Positions 44,860-52,809 of a DNA stretch of 64,000 nucleotides are shown piece after piece. The stretch lies in contig JAAEUE010000230.1 of the NCBI GenBank assembly GCA_024227565.1, forward strand, positions 1 through 64,000, read 5' to 3'. This DNA is from Alphaproteobacteria bacterium. GTDB taxonomy: Bacteria > Pseudomonadota > Alphaproteobacteria > Rhizobiales > CAJQND01. Below the pieces are notes generated by a model. It did no database searches, was not told the DNA's origin, and saw only the letters and a list, made by a program, of their open reading frames with translations. Each line of letters starts with the position of its first letter. Position 1 is the stretch's first letter. Made by a program: the position numbers and the translations under genes.

Positions 44860-45858
44860 TCAGTCGCCCCAGTTGCCATCCACATAGTCGTCGATGTAGC
44901 ACTGGACGATCTCGTCGAGATTTTTCTCCAGGGGCAGATCCAGCATTGTTGCGCGGTCAAAGTAGGTGTCGGTGGGCCAGCCGCGCACGATCTCCTCGAT
45001 GAATGGGTCAACCTCCACGGTGATCTCTCCCAGGGTCCGCCCGCGGGCTACCCGCTTGAGGGACTCAATCATCTCCTGAACGCTCACCGTGTGGGACGGC
45101 AACAAGACCGCACGGTCTTTTCCGAGCCTGGCCCCATCTAGCTCATGCAGTGCAATCAGGCAGCTCACGATCGATTTGTAGCCGATGACGGGCATGACCG
45201 AGTGTGTTGGCACCGGCAGAACCATGGGCTCGCCATTCAGCGGTTCACGGAACACGCCTGAGACGAACGAGGAAGCTGCGGCATTTGGTTTGCCCGGCCG
45301 GATGATCACCGTTGGCAAGCGCGCCGTGCGGCCATCGAAGAAGCCTTTGCGGGTGTAGTCGTTGACCAACAGTTCACAGGCTGCCTTGGTGATGCCGTAG
45401 GTGGTTTGTGGGTTCTGCTTGGTGAAATCGCCGACGTTGTCCGGCATGGCATCGCCGCCATAGACTGCAAGGGTGCTTGCGAACACAATGCGCGGGAGCC
45501 CTTTGAGGCCTCGTGTTGCTTCGAATATGTGCAAGCCGCCATTGAGATTGACCCTCAAGGCCAAATTGAAATCCTTCTCGCCGCCGCCTGAGACAACAGA
45601 TGCCAGATGGAACACCGACATGTCGTCCCGGTCAAACAAAGCGCGCACGGTGTCGACATCGGATATGTCGCCGGCTTCAATCTTCACCTTGTCAGTGCAC
45701 CAGCCGGGCCTTTTCTTCGGTTGGGCCTGATCGAAGAGAACAATCTCATCGATTTCCGTCTGATCTCCGTTCGGGCCAATCAGGCTTCCCCGCTCAAGGA
45801 GTTTGGCGGCCAGGCGCTGGCCGATGAATCCCATACCACCCGTTATCAAGACTTTCAT
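44860..45858 (-). CDS. NAD-dependent epimerase/dehydratase, DenD-like
   Basis: 332 residues from the ATG preceded by AGGGAG. Extended SDR: VLITGGMGFIGQRLA (NAD-binding Gly motif), FHLASVVSGGGEKDF, FASTLAVYGG and TTYGITKAACE (Tyr-x3-Lys). The LASVVSGGGEKDFNLALRVNLNG pattern (in parts) and RLPTVIIRPGKPNAAASSF match the D-erythronate dehydrogenase DenD family, which oxidises four-carbon sugar acids. The usual partners (OtnK-type kinase, OtnC aldolase) are not adjacent, so the substrate is not certain. Divergent from the MttB gene; upstream of the Rieske gene. Confidence 0.85.
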   Translation of the reverse strand: MKVLITGGMGFIGQRLAAKLLERGSLIGPNGDQTEIDEIVLFDQAQPKKRPGWCTDKVKIEAGDISDVDTVRALFDRDDMSVFHLASVVSGGGEKDFNLALRVNLNGGLHIFEATRGLKGLPRIVFASTLAVYGGDAMPDNVGDFTKQNPQTTYGITKAACELLVNDYTRKGFFDGRTARLPTVIIRPGKPNAAASSFVSGVFREPLNGEPMVLPVPTHSVMPVIGYKSIVSCLIALHELDGARLGKDRAVLLPSHTVSVQEMIESLKRVARGRTLGEITVEVDPFIEEIVRGWPTDTYFDRATMLDLPLEKNLDEIVQCYIDDYVDGNWGD

Positions 45859-46123
45859 CCCGCGCTCCCTTGAACTCATTGCCCCGTGTGACTTCCTAAA
45901 AGTGTAATCCGGCATTTCTCTGTCCACAAGCAAGGGGCGGCGCTTATTGTCCGGCAATCCACTGCTCAGTTCATCTGAATGTGGATGAAGCCGCGGCAAT
46001 GTCGTTTTTTGTGGTAACCCGTCCGATTGGTGCGCAGAGTCTTCGTCTCAAAGCGATTAGACTTGGGATAGTTCGCGCCCCACCGATTGAAGGGGCACGA
46101 GAACAGCAAAGGCGCAATACAGC

Positions 46124-47680
46124 ATGGCTGACCGCGCGCGGCGACGCAGATCATCTGCACGGCGGGAAGGTTCCCGGGACGCCACATCACCCGACCTTCT
46201 GGAACGTCAACGACCTCACGGTGTGATCCGCAATCCATTTCCCCCTCTCAGTCCCCTGTCCGAAGATCAGCTTGAAAAGATCCACGACATGTCCATGCGT
46301 ATCCTGGAAGAGCAGGGCCTGAAGGTTCTGAGCGACACGGCGCGCGGCCGCCTGCGGGCCGCAGGCGCTGAGGTGGATGATGGCGAGCAGATGGTCAAGA
46401 TGGACCGTCATTTGGTGACTGATCTGGTGTCAAAAGCACCGGCAAAGTTTGAACTCACCCCACGAAATCCCGATCATGTGCTGGAAGTGGGCGGAAACGT
46501 TCTGAACTTCGGCATGGTGTCCGGTCCGCCCAATGTGCACGACACGGTGCGCGGGCGCCGCCAGGGCAACTTTTCAGATTATTGCGAGCTGTTGAAGCTG
46601 GCCCAATGCTTCAACATCATCACGTTCTACGGCAACCAAACCATCGCCCCGATTGACCTGGCAGTGAACACCCGCCACCTGGACACGTGCCTGGCGTGCA
46701 TCAAATACAATGACAAGGTGTTCTCCAGCATGTCGATCGGCAGCGCCCGGGTGCGTGATGCCGCCCAAATGTTGGCGATCGCCCGGGGTCTCACGGTGGA
46801 GGAGTTGGCAAAATCACCTAGTGTGATCACAAATATCAACGTGAACTCCCCGCGGCTGCTCGACCAGGAAATGTCGGACGGCGCCTGCGCACTGGCCGAG
46901 CTTGGCCAGGCGGTCATCGTCACACCATTTACTTTGATGGGTGCCATGACGCCGGTGACCCGGCCGGCAGCCTTGGCACAGCAGAACGCCGAGGCTCTGT
47001 TGACCATCGCGCTGATCCAGGCCACCAATCCCGGCGCGCCTGTGGTCTATGGCAGCTTCACCTCGAATGTGGACATGCGGTCCGGGGCGCCGGCCTTCGG
47101 CACGCCTGAGAACAGCTGGGCAAACCTGGCCGGCGGCCAGCTTGCCCGCCGCTATAACCTGCCCCACCGCACCAGCGCCTGTAACGCTTCAAACATCGTG
47201 GATGCCCAGGCAACCTATGAAACACAGATGGCCTTGTGGAGCGCGTGCCTGTGCCATGGCAACCTCATCTATCACGCCGCAGGCTGGATGGAAGGGGGCC
47301 TGGTTGCCTCCTACGAGAAATTCATAATCGATGTTGAAATGCTGCAGATGATGGCCAAGCTGATGGAACCTGTATCTTTCTCAGATGAGGAATTTGGCCT
47401 TGAAGCCATCGATGATGTTGGTCCCGGCGGGCATTTCTTCGGCAGCGACCACACGATGGAACGCTATAAGACCGCATTCCATGAACCCCTGGTGAGCGAC
47501 TGGCAGAACTACGAGAATTGGGAACTGGCCGGTTCAAAGACCGCAACCGAACGGGCAGCCGACCTGTGGCAGCAGGCCTTGAAGGAATATGAGGAGCCCA
47601 AGCTCTCCGAAGACCGCCTGGAAGAGCTGGAGGCCTATGTGGCCAGGCGAAAAGAAGAGATCGGCGACGGCGAGCCTTAG
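46124..47680 (+). CDS. Trimethylamine methyltransferase family protein (MttB-like, non-Pyl)
   Basis: 518 residues of the MttB superfamily. An Arg-rich N-terminus (RARRRRSSARREG) leads into VIRNPFPPLSPLSEDQLEKIH, both usual in proteobacterial MttB homologues. The TIM-barrel core has MSIGSARVRDAAQMLAIARG, VITPFTLMGAMTPVTRP-type blocks (VIVTPFTLMGAMTPV), VYGSFTSNVDMRSGAPAFGTPE and HRTSACNASNIVDAQATYET. No in-frame TAG, so it is not a pyrrolysine enzyme; such homologues demethylate glycine betaine, proline betaine or carnitine onto a corrinoid protein. No corrinoid protein gene is nearby. It forms a pair with the JmjC-like gene. Confidence 0.9.
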   Translation: MADRARRRRSSARREGSRDATSPDLLERQRPHGVIRNPFPPLSPLSEDQLEKIHDMSMRILEEQGLKVLSDTARGRLRAAGAEVDDGEQMVKMDRHLVTDLVSKAPAKFELTPRNPDHVLEVGGNVLNFGMVSGPPNVHDTVRGRRQGNFSDYCELLKLAQCFNIITFYGNQTIAPIDLAVNTRHLDTCLACIKYNDKVFSSMSIGSARVRDAAQMLAIARGLTVEELAKSPSVITNINVNSPRLLDQEMSDGACALAELGQAVIVTPFTLMGAMTPVTRPAALAQQNAEALLTIALIQATNPGAPVVYGSFTSNVDMRSGAPAFGTPENSWANLAGGQLARRYNLPHRTSACNASNIVDAQATYETQMALWSACLCHGNLIYHAAGWMEGGLVASYEKFIIDVEMLQMMAKLMEPVSFSDEEFGLEAIDDVGPGGHFFGSDHTMERYKTAFHEPLVSDWQNYENWELAGSKTATERAADLWQQALKEYEEPKLSEDRLEELEAYVARRKEEIGDGEP

Positions 47681-47712
47681 TTTGCTGGCATGCTCTTTGC
47701 ACGGAAGGACTA

Positions 47713-47741
47713 ACTCACGTTCCTGTGATTGATACGTGAGT
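47713..47741. promoter_or_regulatory. Two-turn inverted repeat, candidate operator
   Basis: ACTCACGT (47713-47720) and ACGTGAGT (47734-47741): perfect 8-bp arms, 13-base spacer, 21 bases centre to centre, i.e. two helical turns. It lies 33 bases before the JmjC-like start, in the 93-base gap after mttB. It suits a dimeric regulator or an mRNA hairpin; which one is unknown. Confidence 0.5.
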
Positions 47742-47773
47742 ACACCAACCCAGTCCGACGCGTGGAGGCACCC

Positions 47774-48742
47774 ATGGGCGAGCTCAAGAGTACGGCAACG
47801 GAACATCTGACGTTCGACGCCGGTCAAGACAAGGCATTTGGCCGGGATCTTTCAAAATGCCGGCATGATTTTGCTGATAGCGGGCTGTTTACCGACGAGA
47901 AGCTGGCAGCGCTGATAGATCAATATCCACGCGAATACTACATGATCACAACGACCACCGAGAGCGGCGGCGCACTGGAGTGGCACAATGGCGACTTCAA
48001 CGGTGCATCTGGCGCGTTCGTGCTCAAGGCCGTGCGCGAAGGCCGCCTTTGGCTTTGCCTGCGCCGGCTGGACCTGGTTGCTCCGGAATATGAGGCCCTG
48101 GTGAACGAGGCCTTCGACGAGATTGAGGCCGGTAACCCCAAATTCTCCTCAAGCCGCAGAACGTCCAGCTTGCTGATTTCGTCTCCGGGCGCCCGGGTGC
48201 TCTATCATGCCGACATTCCCATGGTCGCGTTGTGGCATGTGCGGGGGCGCAAACGGTTTTGGCTTTACGATGCAGACAACAAAAAGCACCTGCCAGACGA
48301 AGTGCTGGAGGGTGTGGTCTTGCGCGAGAGCGAAGAAGAGATTGGCTACGATCCAGCTTGGGACGCCGATGCGAAGATCATCGACCTGAACCCTGGCGAC
48401 GCTGTGAGCTGGACGCAGAATGCGCCGCACCGGGTCGACAATCTGGATGGGCTCAACGTTTCCATCACCACCGACTATTTCACGCCGGCTGCCCAGCGCA
48501 AATACGGTGTCTACTTCACCAATGGCCTGTTCCGCCGGCTCTTGGGCGCACAACCCAAATCAACGGCAACTGAGGGACTGGGCGCATTGGCCAAATGCGG
48601 CGCTGCGTTCGCGATGAAAAAATTAGGCCTCAACCGGATCAAGGAGCGCGACATGCTGCAGTCGTTCCTGCTGGATCCAAAACGCCCCGGCGGAACGGTT
48701 CAGTTGGACCGGCAAGACTGGCGCCCCATTCTGCAAGCCTGA
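47774..48742 (+). CDS. JmjC/cupin-like Fe(II) oxygenase-fold protein
   Basis: 322 residues from ATG with TGGAGG upstream. The core RVLYHADIPMVALWHVRGRKRFWLYD contains His145-x-Asp147, and SWTQNAPHRVDNLDG contains His219, the facial triad of JmjC/cupin_8 2-oxoglutarate oxygenases (the long-spaced motif GEL-WHNGDF near residue 65 is also typical). The C-terminal about 90 residues are helical. JmjC-like bacterial proteins hydroxylate proteins or small molecules; the mttB pairing hints at an amine substrate. Separated from mttB by 93 bases with an inverted repeat. Convergent with the alpha/beta hydrolase. Confidence 0.8.
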   Translation: MGELKSTATEHLTFDAGQDKAFGRDLSKCRHDFADSGLFTDEKLAALIDQYPREYYMITTTTESGGALEWHNGDFNGASGAFVLKAVREGRLWLCLRRLDLVAPEYEALVNEAFDEIEAGNPKFSSSRRTSSLLISSPGARVLYHADIPMVALWHVRGRKRFWLYDADNKKHLPDEVLEGVVLRESEEEIGYDPAWDADAKIIDLNPGDAVSWTQNAPHRVDNLDGLNVSITTDYFTPAAQRKYGVYFTNGLFRRLLGAQPKSTATEGLGALAKCGAAFAMKKLGLNRIKERDMLQSFLLDPKRPGGTVQLDRQDWRPILQA

Positions 48743-48760
48743 GGCGCCTGGGCTGGAGTA

Positions 48761-49534
48761 TTACTGGCCAGAGGCAGCAATAGCCTCGCTGATCAATTGT
48801 GCGAGTGCCTGAGGGGCTTCGAGCGGGGGCATGTGTCCTACGCCAGCCAGAAAGTGAAGCCCAGTCTGAGGCGGGGCTTTCAAGCCATGATGCCAGGGAA
48901 TGAGAGTGTCCTGCTTGCCCCAGATGATCTTGCTTGGAACAGCAACATTGTTCATCTGCCTGGTCACATCGATGGCCTGCACACCTTCTGGAAAGAACAT
49001 CCGTCCGATCGCGCTTTGGGCTTCTATCCGTTTCGGATCATCACGCTTTTCGGCAATCAACTCAGCCAGGCCTTCCGGCAACGGGAAGGATGTTCCGACT
49101 ATTTTCTGCAACCAATACTTGATGTCCTTTGGGTCCGTCGCGGTCACATAATCGGAGATGAAGCTGCCATCCACCTCTGGCGCCAGGCCCGCGGGTGCAA
49201 TTGCGCACAGCGATTTCACCTGGCCGGCCATCAGGTCCGACAGGGCAAACGCCACGGCGCCACCGAGCGAATGGCCCACCAGATGAAACGAGGTCAGGCC
49301 TTGGGCCGTGATCGCTTCGGCCACCGTCTCCACAAAATGGGAAAAACTCTCCGGCTCAATGAGCGGCGAGGTTCCGTGGCAGGGCAAATCGAGCGACAAC
49401 ACCTGGCGGCCCTCAGCCAACATCGGCGCAACCAAACGCCAAGACTGACTGTCGCCGGTGTAGCCGTGGACGAGCAGAACCGGCGTGCCGTCCCCTGCCC
49501 CGGTCTGCAGGAAGTTCAATTTCGGCTTTGCCAT
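48761..49534 (-). CDS. Alpha/beta hydrolase
   Basis: 257 residues, classic alpha/beta hydrolase: VLLVHGYTGDSQSW (oxyanion HG), LDLPCHGTSP, LVGHSLGGAVAF (nucleophile Ser in GHSLG), WGKQDTLIPW (Asp) and VGHMPPLEAP (His). It is the last gene of the leftward operon after the LLM, SDR and M24 genes, 13 bases behind the M24 stop. In catabolic clusters such enzymes open lactones, esters or C-C bonds of oxidised intermediates. No substrate can be assigned. Confidence 0.9.
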   Translation of the reverse strand: MAKPKLNFLQTGAGDGTPVLLVHGYTGDSQSWRLVAPMLAEGRQVLSLDLPCHGTSPLIEPESFSHFVETVAEAITAQGLTSFHLVGHSLGGAVAFALSDLMAGQVKSLCAIAPAGLAPEVDGSFISDYVTATDPKDIKYWLQKIVGTSFPLPEGLAELIAEKRDDPKRIEAQSAIGRMFFPEGVQAIDVTRQMNNVAVPSKIIWGKQDTLIPWHHGLKAPPQTGLHFLAGVGHMPPLEAPQALAQLISEAIAASGQ

Positions 49535-49547
49535 AAGTGTGCCCCCA

Positions 49548-50813
49548 CTAACTCTTGATTACGACTTCACACGGGATTTCTGACAACCTTTCGCAGCCTG
49601 TCTCTGTGACCACGATCGATTCCGAAAACCCAATGCCATACTCGCGGTATTTCAAGCACAGCGGCGGCATATGGAAAGTCATCCCGGGCACCAGCAAGCG
49701 GTGCTCTTCCTGGCGCAGGGAAATGATCTCGCCCTCGCCCCAGTCTGGGGGATAACTCACACCGATCGAATAGCCCAGCCGGTTGCGGTGATATTCACCA
49801 AAGCCGGCTTTCTGGGTCACGGCCCGCGCGGCGGTGTCGGCCTCATGGGGCGTGGCGCCGGGCTTGATGGTGTCCATGGCGGCGGCAACGGCCCCGATCA
49901 CCGCATCGGCGGCGCGCAGCCACTCGTCTTTCGGCGTGCCGATGAAGATCGTCCGCATCAGGGCTGCGGTGTAACGGTGCTTGGAGGCGGAGATCTCAAA
50001 ATACACCAGATCGTCTGTTGCCAACGGGGCGGCCCCGCCGGTTTGGTGGGGAAGGCAGGTGCGCTCGCCGGCCAGGATGAACGGCGGCAAGCCCATATAC
50101 TCCCCGCCATTTTCAATCAGCGTCTTGTTGACGATGGCGCCAACCTGGTCAGCGCTGGCGCCGGGCTCAGCGGCCTCCCAACCGGCATGCATGGCCATGT
50201 CCACCAGCCGGGCAGACTTTCGCATGACCTCGATTTCCTCGGCCGACTTGATCATGCGGCTGTCCCATAAGATGCCGGTGGCGTCCACATACTCATTGCC
50301 CGGCAGGTCGCGAACCAGGGTTTCGTGTTCGTCCACGGTGTAGAAAAAGCCTTGCTTCTCCACCCCAATGCGCTTGCCCTCGCCGAGGCCCAACTGCTGC
50401 AGCACATTCACGGTGACGCTGGGCGGATGGTCCCAATCGAAGACCTTCGCGATCTTCGTGCTCCAGGCATACTCCGGCGAATTGATCCATTCAAAATCGC
50501 GCACCAAAAACACCGGCTCGCCATCCTTGGGCACCACCACGCAGTGATACTTGTAGTAGCCCGGCGTCTCATATCCGCTGAAGTAGGTAATGTTCTCCGG
50601 GCCGCGCACCAGCAAGGCATCCAATCCCTCGCGGGCCATGGCAGTTTGGATCGTGTCGTAGCGGCGCACATACTCTTCCGGGCTGAAGGCCAACCTGTCG
50701 TGCACGACCATGGGCAGATTGTATCCAGACGCAGTTGGCCGGTCGGTCTTCTGAAACGTCACATGTTCCGTGTGGGCGGCAACATCGAAAATTTCACGAT
50801 CTTGATCGAGCAT
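49548..50813 (-). CDS. M24 family metal-free hydrolase (DoeA/creatinase-like), paralogue 1
   Basis: 421 residues. N-terminal creatinase domain (LLVRGPENITYFSGYETPGYY) and C-terminal pita-bread domain. Metal ligands of Xaa-Pro peptidases are missing: the first Asp pair region reads YFEISASKHRYTAALMRT. GYSIGVSYPPDWGEGEIISL and LLVPGMTFHMPP resemble ectoine hydrolase DoeA, and the proton-donor His is kept in CLPHQTGG. Such M24 enzymes open cyclic amidines or split amidino groups rather than peptides. The start is the ATG before LDQDRE with AAGGAC upstream. 14 bases behind the SDR gene. Confidence 0.85.
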   Translation of the reverse strand: MLDQDREIFDVAAHTEHVTFQKTDRPTASGYNLPMVVHDRLAFSPEEYVRRYDTIQTAMAREGLDALLVRGPENITYFSGYETPGYYKYHCVVVPKDGEPVFLVRDFEWINSPEYAWSTKIAKVFDWDHPPSVTVNVLQQLGLGEGKRIGVEKQGFFYTVDEHETLVRDLPGNEYVDATGILWDSRMIKSAEEIEVMRKSARLVDMAMHAGWEAAEPGASADQVGAIVNKTLIENGGEYMGLPPFILAGERTCLPHQTGGAAPLATDDLVYFEISASKHRYTAALMRTIFIGTPKDEWLRAADAVIGAVAAAMDTIKPGATPHEADTAARAVTQKAGFGEYHRNRLGYSIGVSYPPDWGEGEIISLRQEEHRLLVPGMTFHMPPLCLKYREYGIGFSESIVVTETGCERLSEIPCEVVIKS

Positions 50814-50827
50814 GTTCTTGTCCTTGT

Positions 50828-51577
50828 TCAAGCGTAGATGTAGCCGCCGGAGACGATGATGTTCTCGCCGGTCATGTAAGTGTTGCGGGAACTGCCGGCC
50901 ATCAGCACCCATTCTGCCATTTCAGAAGGTTCTGCAGCCCGATTTAGCGGGTTCGCCGCGGCCAGTTCTCCAAGAAACCCTGCCGCCTTTGCCTTCTCGG
51001 TCGCAATGCCGGCCGGTGCCACTGAATTGACCAGGATCTGATCTGCCGCAAACTCGTGAGCAAAAGATTTGGTCAGGCTCACCACCGCCGCTTTGGTTGC
51101 CGCATAATGGGCATTTTGCGGGTGGGCCTTAAACGCATCCACCGATGAGATGTTGACGATGCGGCCGGCAACGTTCGGTGGGTCCACATATTGCTGCATG
51201 TGCTTCACGGCGGCGACCATCAGATGATAGGTGCCCTTGATGTTCAGGGCGTTCTCCGCATCCCACTCCTCATCGCTGATTTCCAGCAGGGATTTGCGCG
51301 GATATATGGCGGCCAGATTGACCAGAGTATCAATCCGCCCAAGAGAGCCTGCAAGCTCACTAAAAGCACCATGCGCGACCTCCGAGGTGCAGATATCAGC
51401 CACGGCAACTGCCGTTTCGGCTCCGTAATCACTGCACTTTTTCAACACTTGCAAGGCGCCGGCTGTGTTGAGATCGATGATCCCGACGCCAGCCGCGCCG
51501 CGCTCTGCCGCCATCTCGGCAACCGCTGCGCCCAGTCCGCCGCTGCCGCCGGACAGCACAATGTTCATGCCCTTCAT
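50828..51577 (-). CDS. Short-chain dehydrogenase/reductase (classical SDR)
   Basis: 249 residues. NAD(P)-binding [15 protein letters not shown], Asp in IIDLNTAG (suggesting NAD preference), [13 protein letters not shown] in the place of the NAG motif, ISSVDAF and the intact catalytic HYAATKAAV (Tyr-x3-Lys), ending [14 protein letters not shown]. The start is the ATG with GGAGA upstream; an internal ATG at 51568 is also possible. Second gene of the leftward operon, after the LLM gene (23-base gap) and before the M24 gene. Likely oxidises a hydroxy intermediate made by its neighbours. Confidence 0.9.
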   Translation of the reverse strand: MKGMNIVLSGGSGGLGAAVAEMAAERGAAGVGIIDLNTAGALQVLKKCSDYGAETAVAVADICTSEVAHGAFSELAGSLGRIDTLVNLAAIYPRKSLLEISDEEWDAENALNIKGTYHLMVAAVKHMQQYVDPPNVAGRIVNISSVDAFKAHPQNAHYAATKAAVVSLTKSFAHEFAADQILVNSVAPAGIATEKAKAAGFLGELAAANPLNRAAEPSEMAEWVLMAGSSRNTYMTGENIIVSGGYIYA

Positions 51578-51600
51578 ACTTGTCTCCACCCTCTTTTGGA

Positions 51601-52680
51601 TCACGCCGCCAACGGCGTCGAGCTCGGCCCGAAAGCCTCAAGCCCGCCGAGCTCTTTGTCAATGAGGGGCACAACCTCAGCGCCGAACCGCTCCAACGAG
51701 CGGCGGGCGCGGTCCCCGCTCAGGCCGCCATATTGCGCAAACACTGCATAGTGGGCCGGGCGGTTGGCCTTGACCTCATTGACGATCTGCTCGGCCACCC
51801 GTTCGGGACCGCCAATCGGCATGTTGGCAATGACCTCATCCAAAGAGGGCTCGTTCTCAAACGGCAGAGGCTGGACCTCTATGCCCTTGAGTTGCTCGTA
51901 CTGACCGCGAAACGACATCACCAGACGGGCCGTGTAGAGAACCCGTTCAGCGGCATCGCGCGCATCGTCCATTGAGTCCGTCACATAGATCATCCGGCTG
52001 ATGGCTAACGGCAGATCTGCATCGTTGATCCCTTCCTGCGCATAGTGCTTGGCCACATGGGTGCGAACCGCAAGTTGCGCCTCTACCGGTTGCGGACCCA
52101 CGGTGATGATCGGCTGATAGCCCCGCCGCGCGGCCCGGTGCAGATACTCCGGCTGATTGCCGGCAATGATGACCCGGGGCGAAGACTGCACCATGGGCAC
52201 CGCCACATGGGTTTCGGGGATCTGAAAATACTTGCCCTGATACTCCACCCGGCCGTGATCGAACGCCATTTCCAGAATGTCCATCGCCTCATGGGTCACA
52301 GCCCAGTTTTCTTTCAGGGCCACGCCGTAACGCTCAAACTCGAAAGCCTGATAGCCAGATCCAAACCCGACAATCAGGCGCCCATCGGAAAGCTGATCGA
52401 CCATGCCCAATTCGCCGAGCACCCGCAGGGGATGGTAAAGCGGCAGCACCAGAACAGCCGGGCCAAGTTTGATCTTGCTGGTCAGGCCCGCCAGGTGCGA
52501 CGCCAGCACGAGCGGGGAAGGACACATGCTGTAGTTGCCGAAATGATGTTCGGCGATCCAGGCAACATCAAAGCCGATCTGTTCGGCCATCCGCACCATG
52601 TCGATGGTGTCGTCATAGACCTGCTTGGCACCAAGGGAGAGATCCCGCTGGGGCAGAAGCGAGAATAATCCGAGTTCCAT
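51601..52680 (-). CDS. LLM-class flavin-dependent oxidoreductase
   Basis: 359 residues of the bacterial-luciferase-like monooxygenase family: [14 protein letters not shown] at the N-terminus, [16 protein letters not shown] (family signature), [25 protein letters not shown] and [15 protein letters not shown] (adjacent blocks), and [22 protein letters not shown]. They use reduced FMN from a separate reductase; none is nearby. The start is ATG with GAGG 8 bases upstream. First gene of the leftward operon and divergent from the GMC gene. In N-compound catabolism such enzymes oxidise amines or open heterocycles. Confidence 0.9.
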   Translation of the reverse strand: MELGLFSLLPQRDLSLGAKQVYDDTIDMVRMAEQIGFDVAWIAEHHFGNYSMCPSPLVLASHLAGLTSKIKLGPAVLVLPLYHPLRVLGELGMVDQLSDGRLIVGFGSGYQAFEFERYGVALKENWAVTHEAMDILEMAFDHGRVEYQGKYFQIPETHVAVPMVQSSPRVIIAGNQPEYLHRAARRGYQPIITVGPQPVEAQLAVRTHVAKHYAQEGINDADLPLAISRMIYVTDSMDDARDAAERVLYTARLVMSFRGQYEQLKGIEVQPLPFENEPSLDEVIANMPIGGPERVAEQIVNEVKANRPAHYAVFAQYGGLSGDRARRSLERFGAEVVPLIDKELGGLEAFGPSSTPLAA

Positions 52681-52753
52681 AGGCGTCACCTCACACGACG
52701 AAAAGCGCCCGGCCAGGATGAGTTCGCCCCACCCGGACTTTGAGCAAATTGCG

Positions 52754-52781
52754 TTGACTCAATTCTGATTGGCCCGATAGT
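52754..52781 (+). promoter_or_regulatory. Candidate promoter of the rightward GMC operon
   Basis: TTGACT (52754-52759) and GATAGT (52776-52781) with a 16-base spacer, in the 129-base gap between the divergent LLM and GMC genes. Match to sigma-70 is moderate. The gap probably also holds the leftward promoter and an operator. Confidence 0.35.
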
Positions 52782-52809
52782 TGACCGGTGCTCATTGCCG
52801 GAAGTCTAT

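Noticed and set aside
46124..47680. Pyrrolysine-containing trimethylamine methyltransferase
   Set aside because: The reading frame has no in-frame TAG before its stop, and no pyl genes are seen. It belongs to the non-pyrrolysine MttB group.
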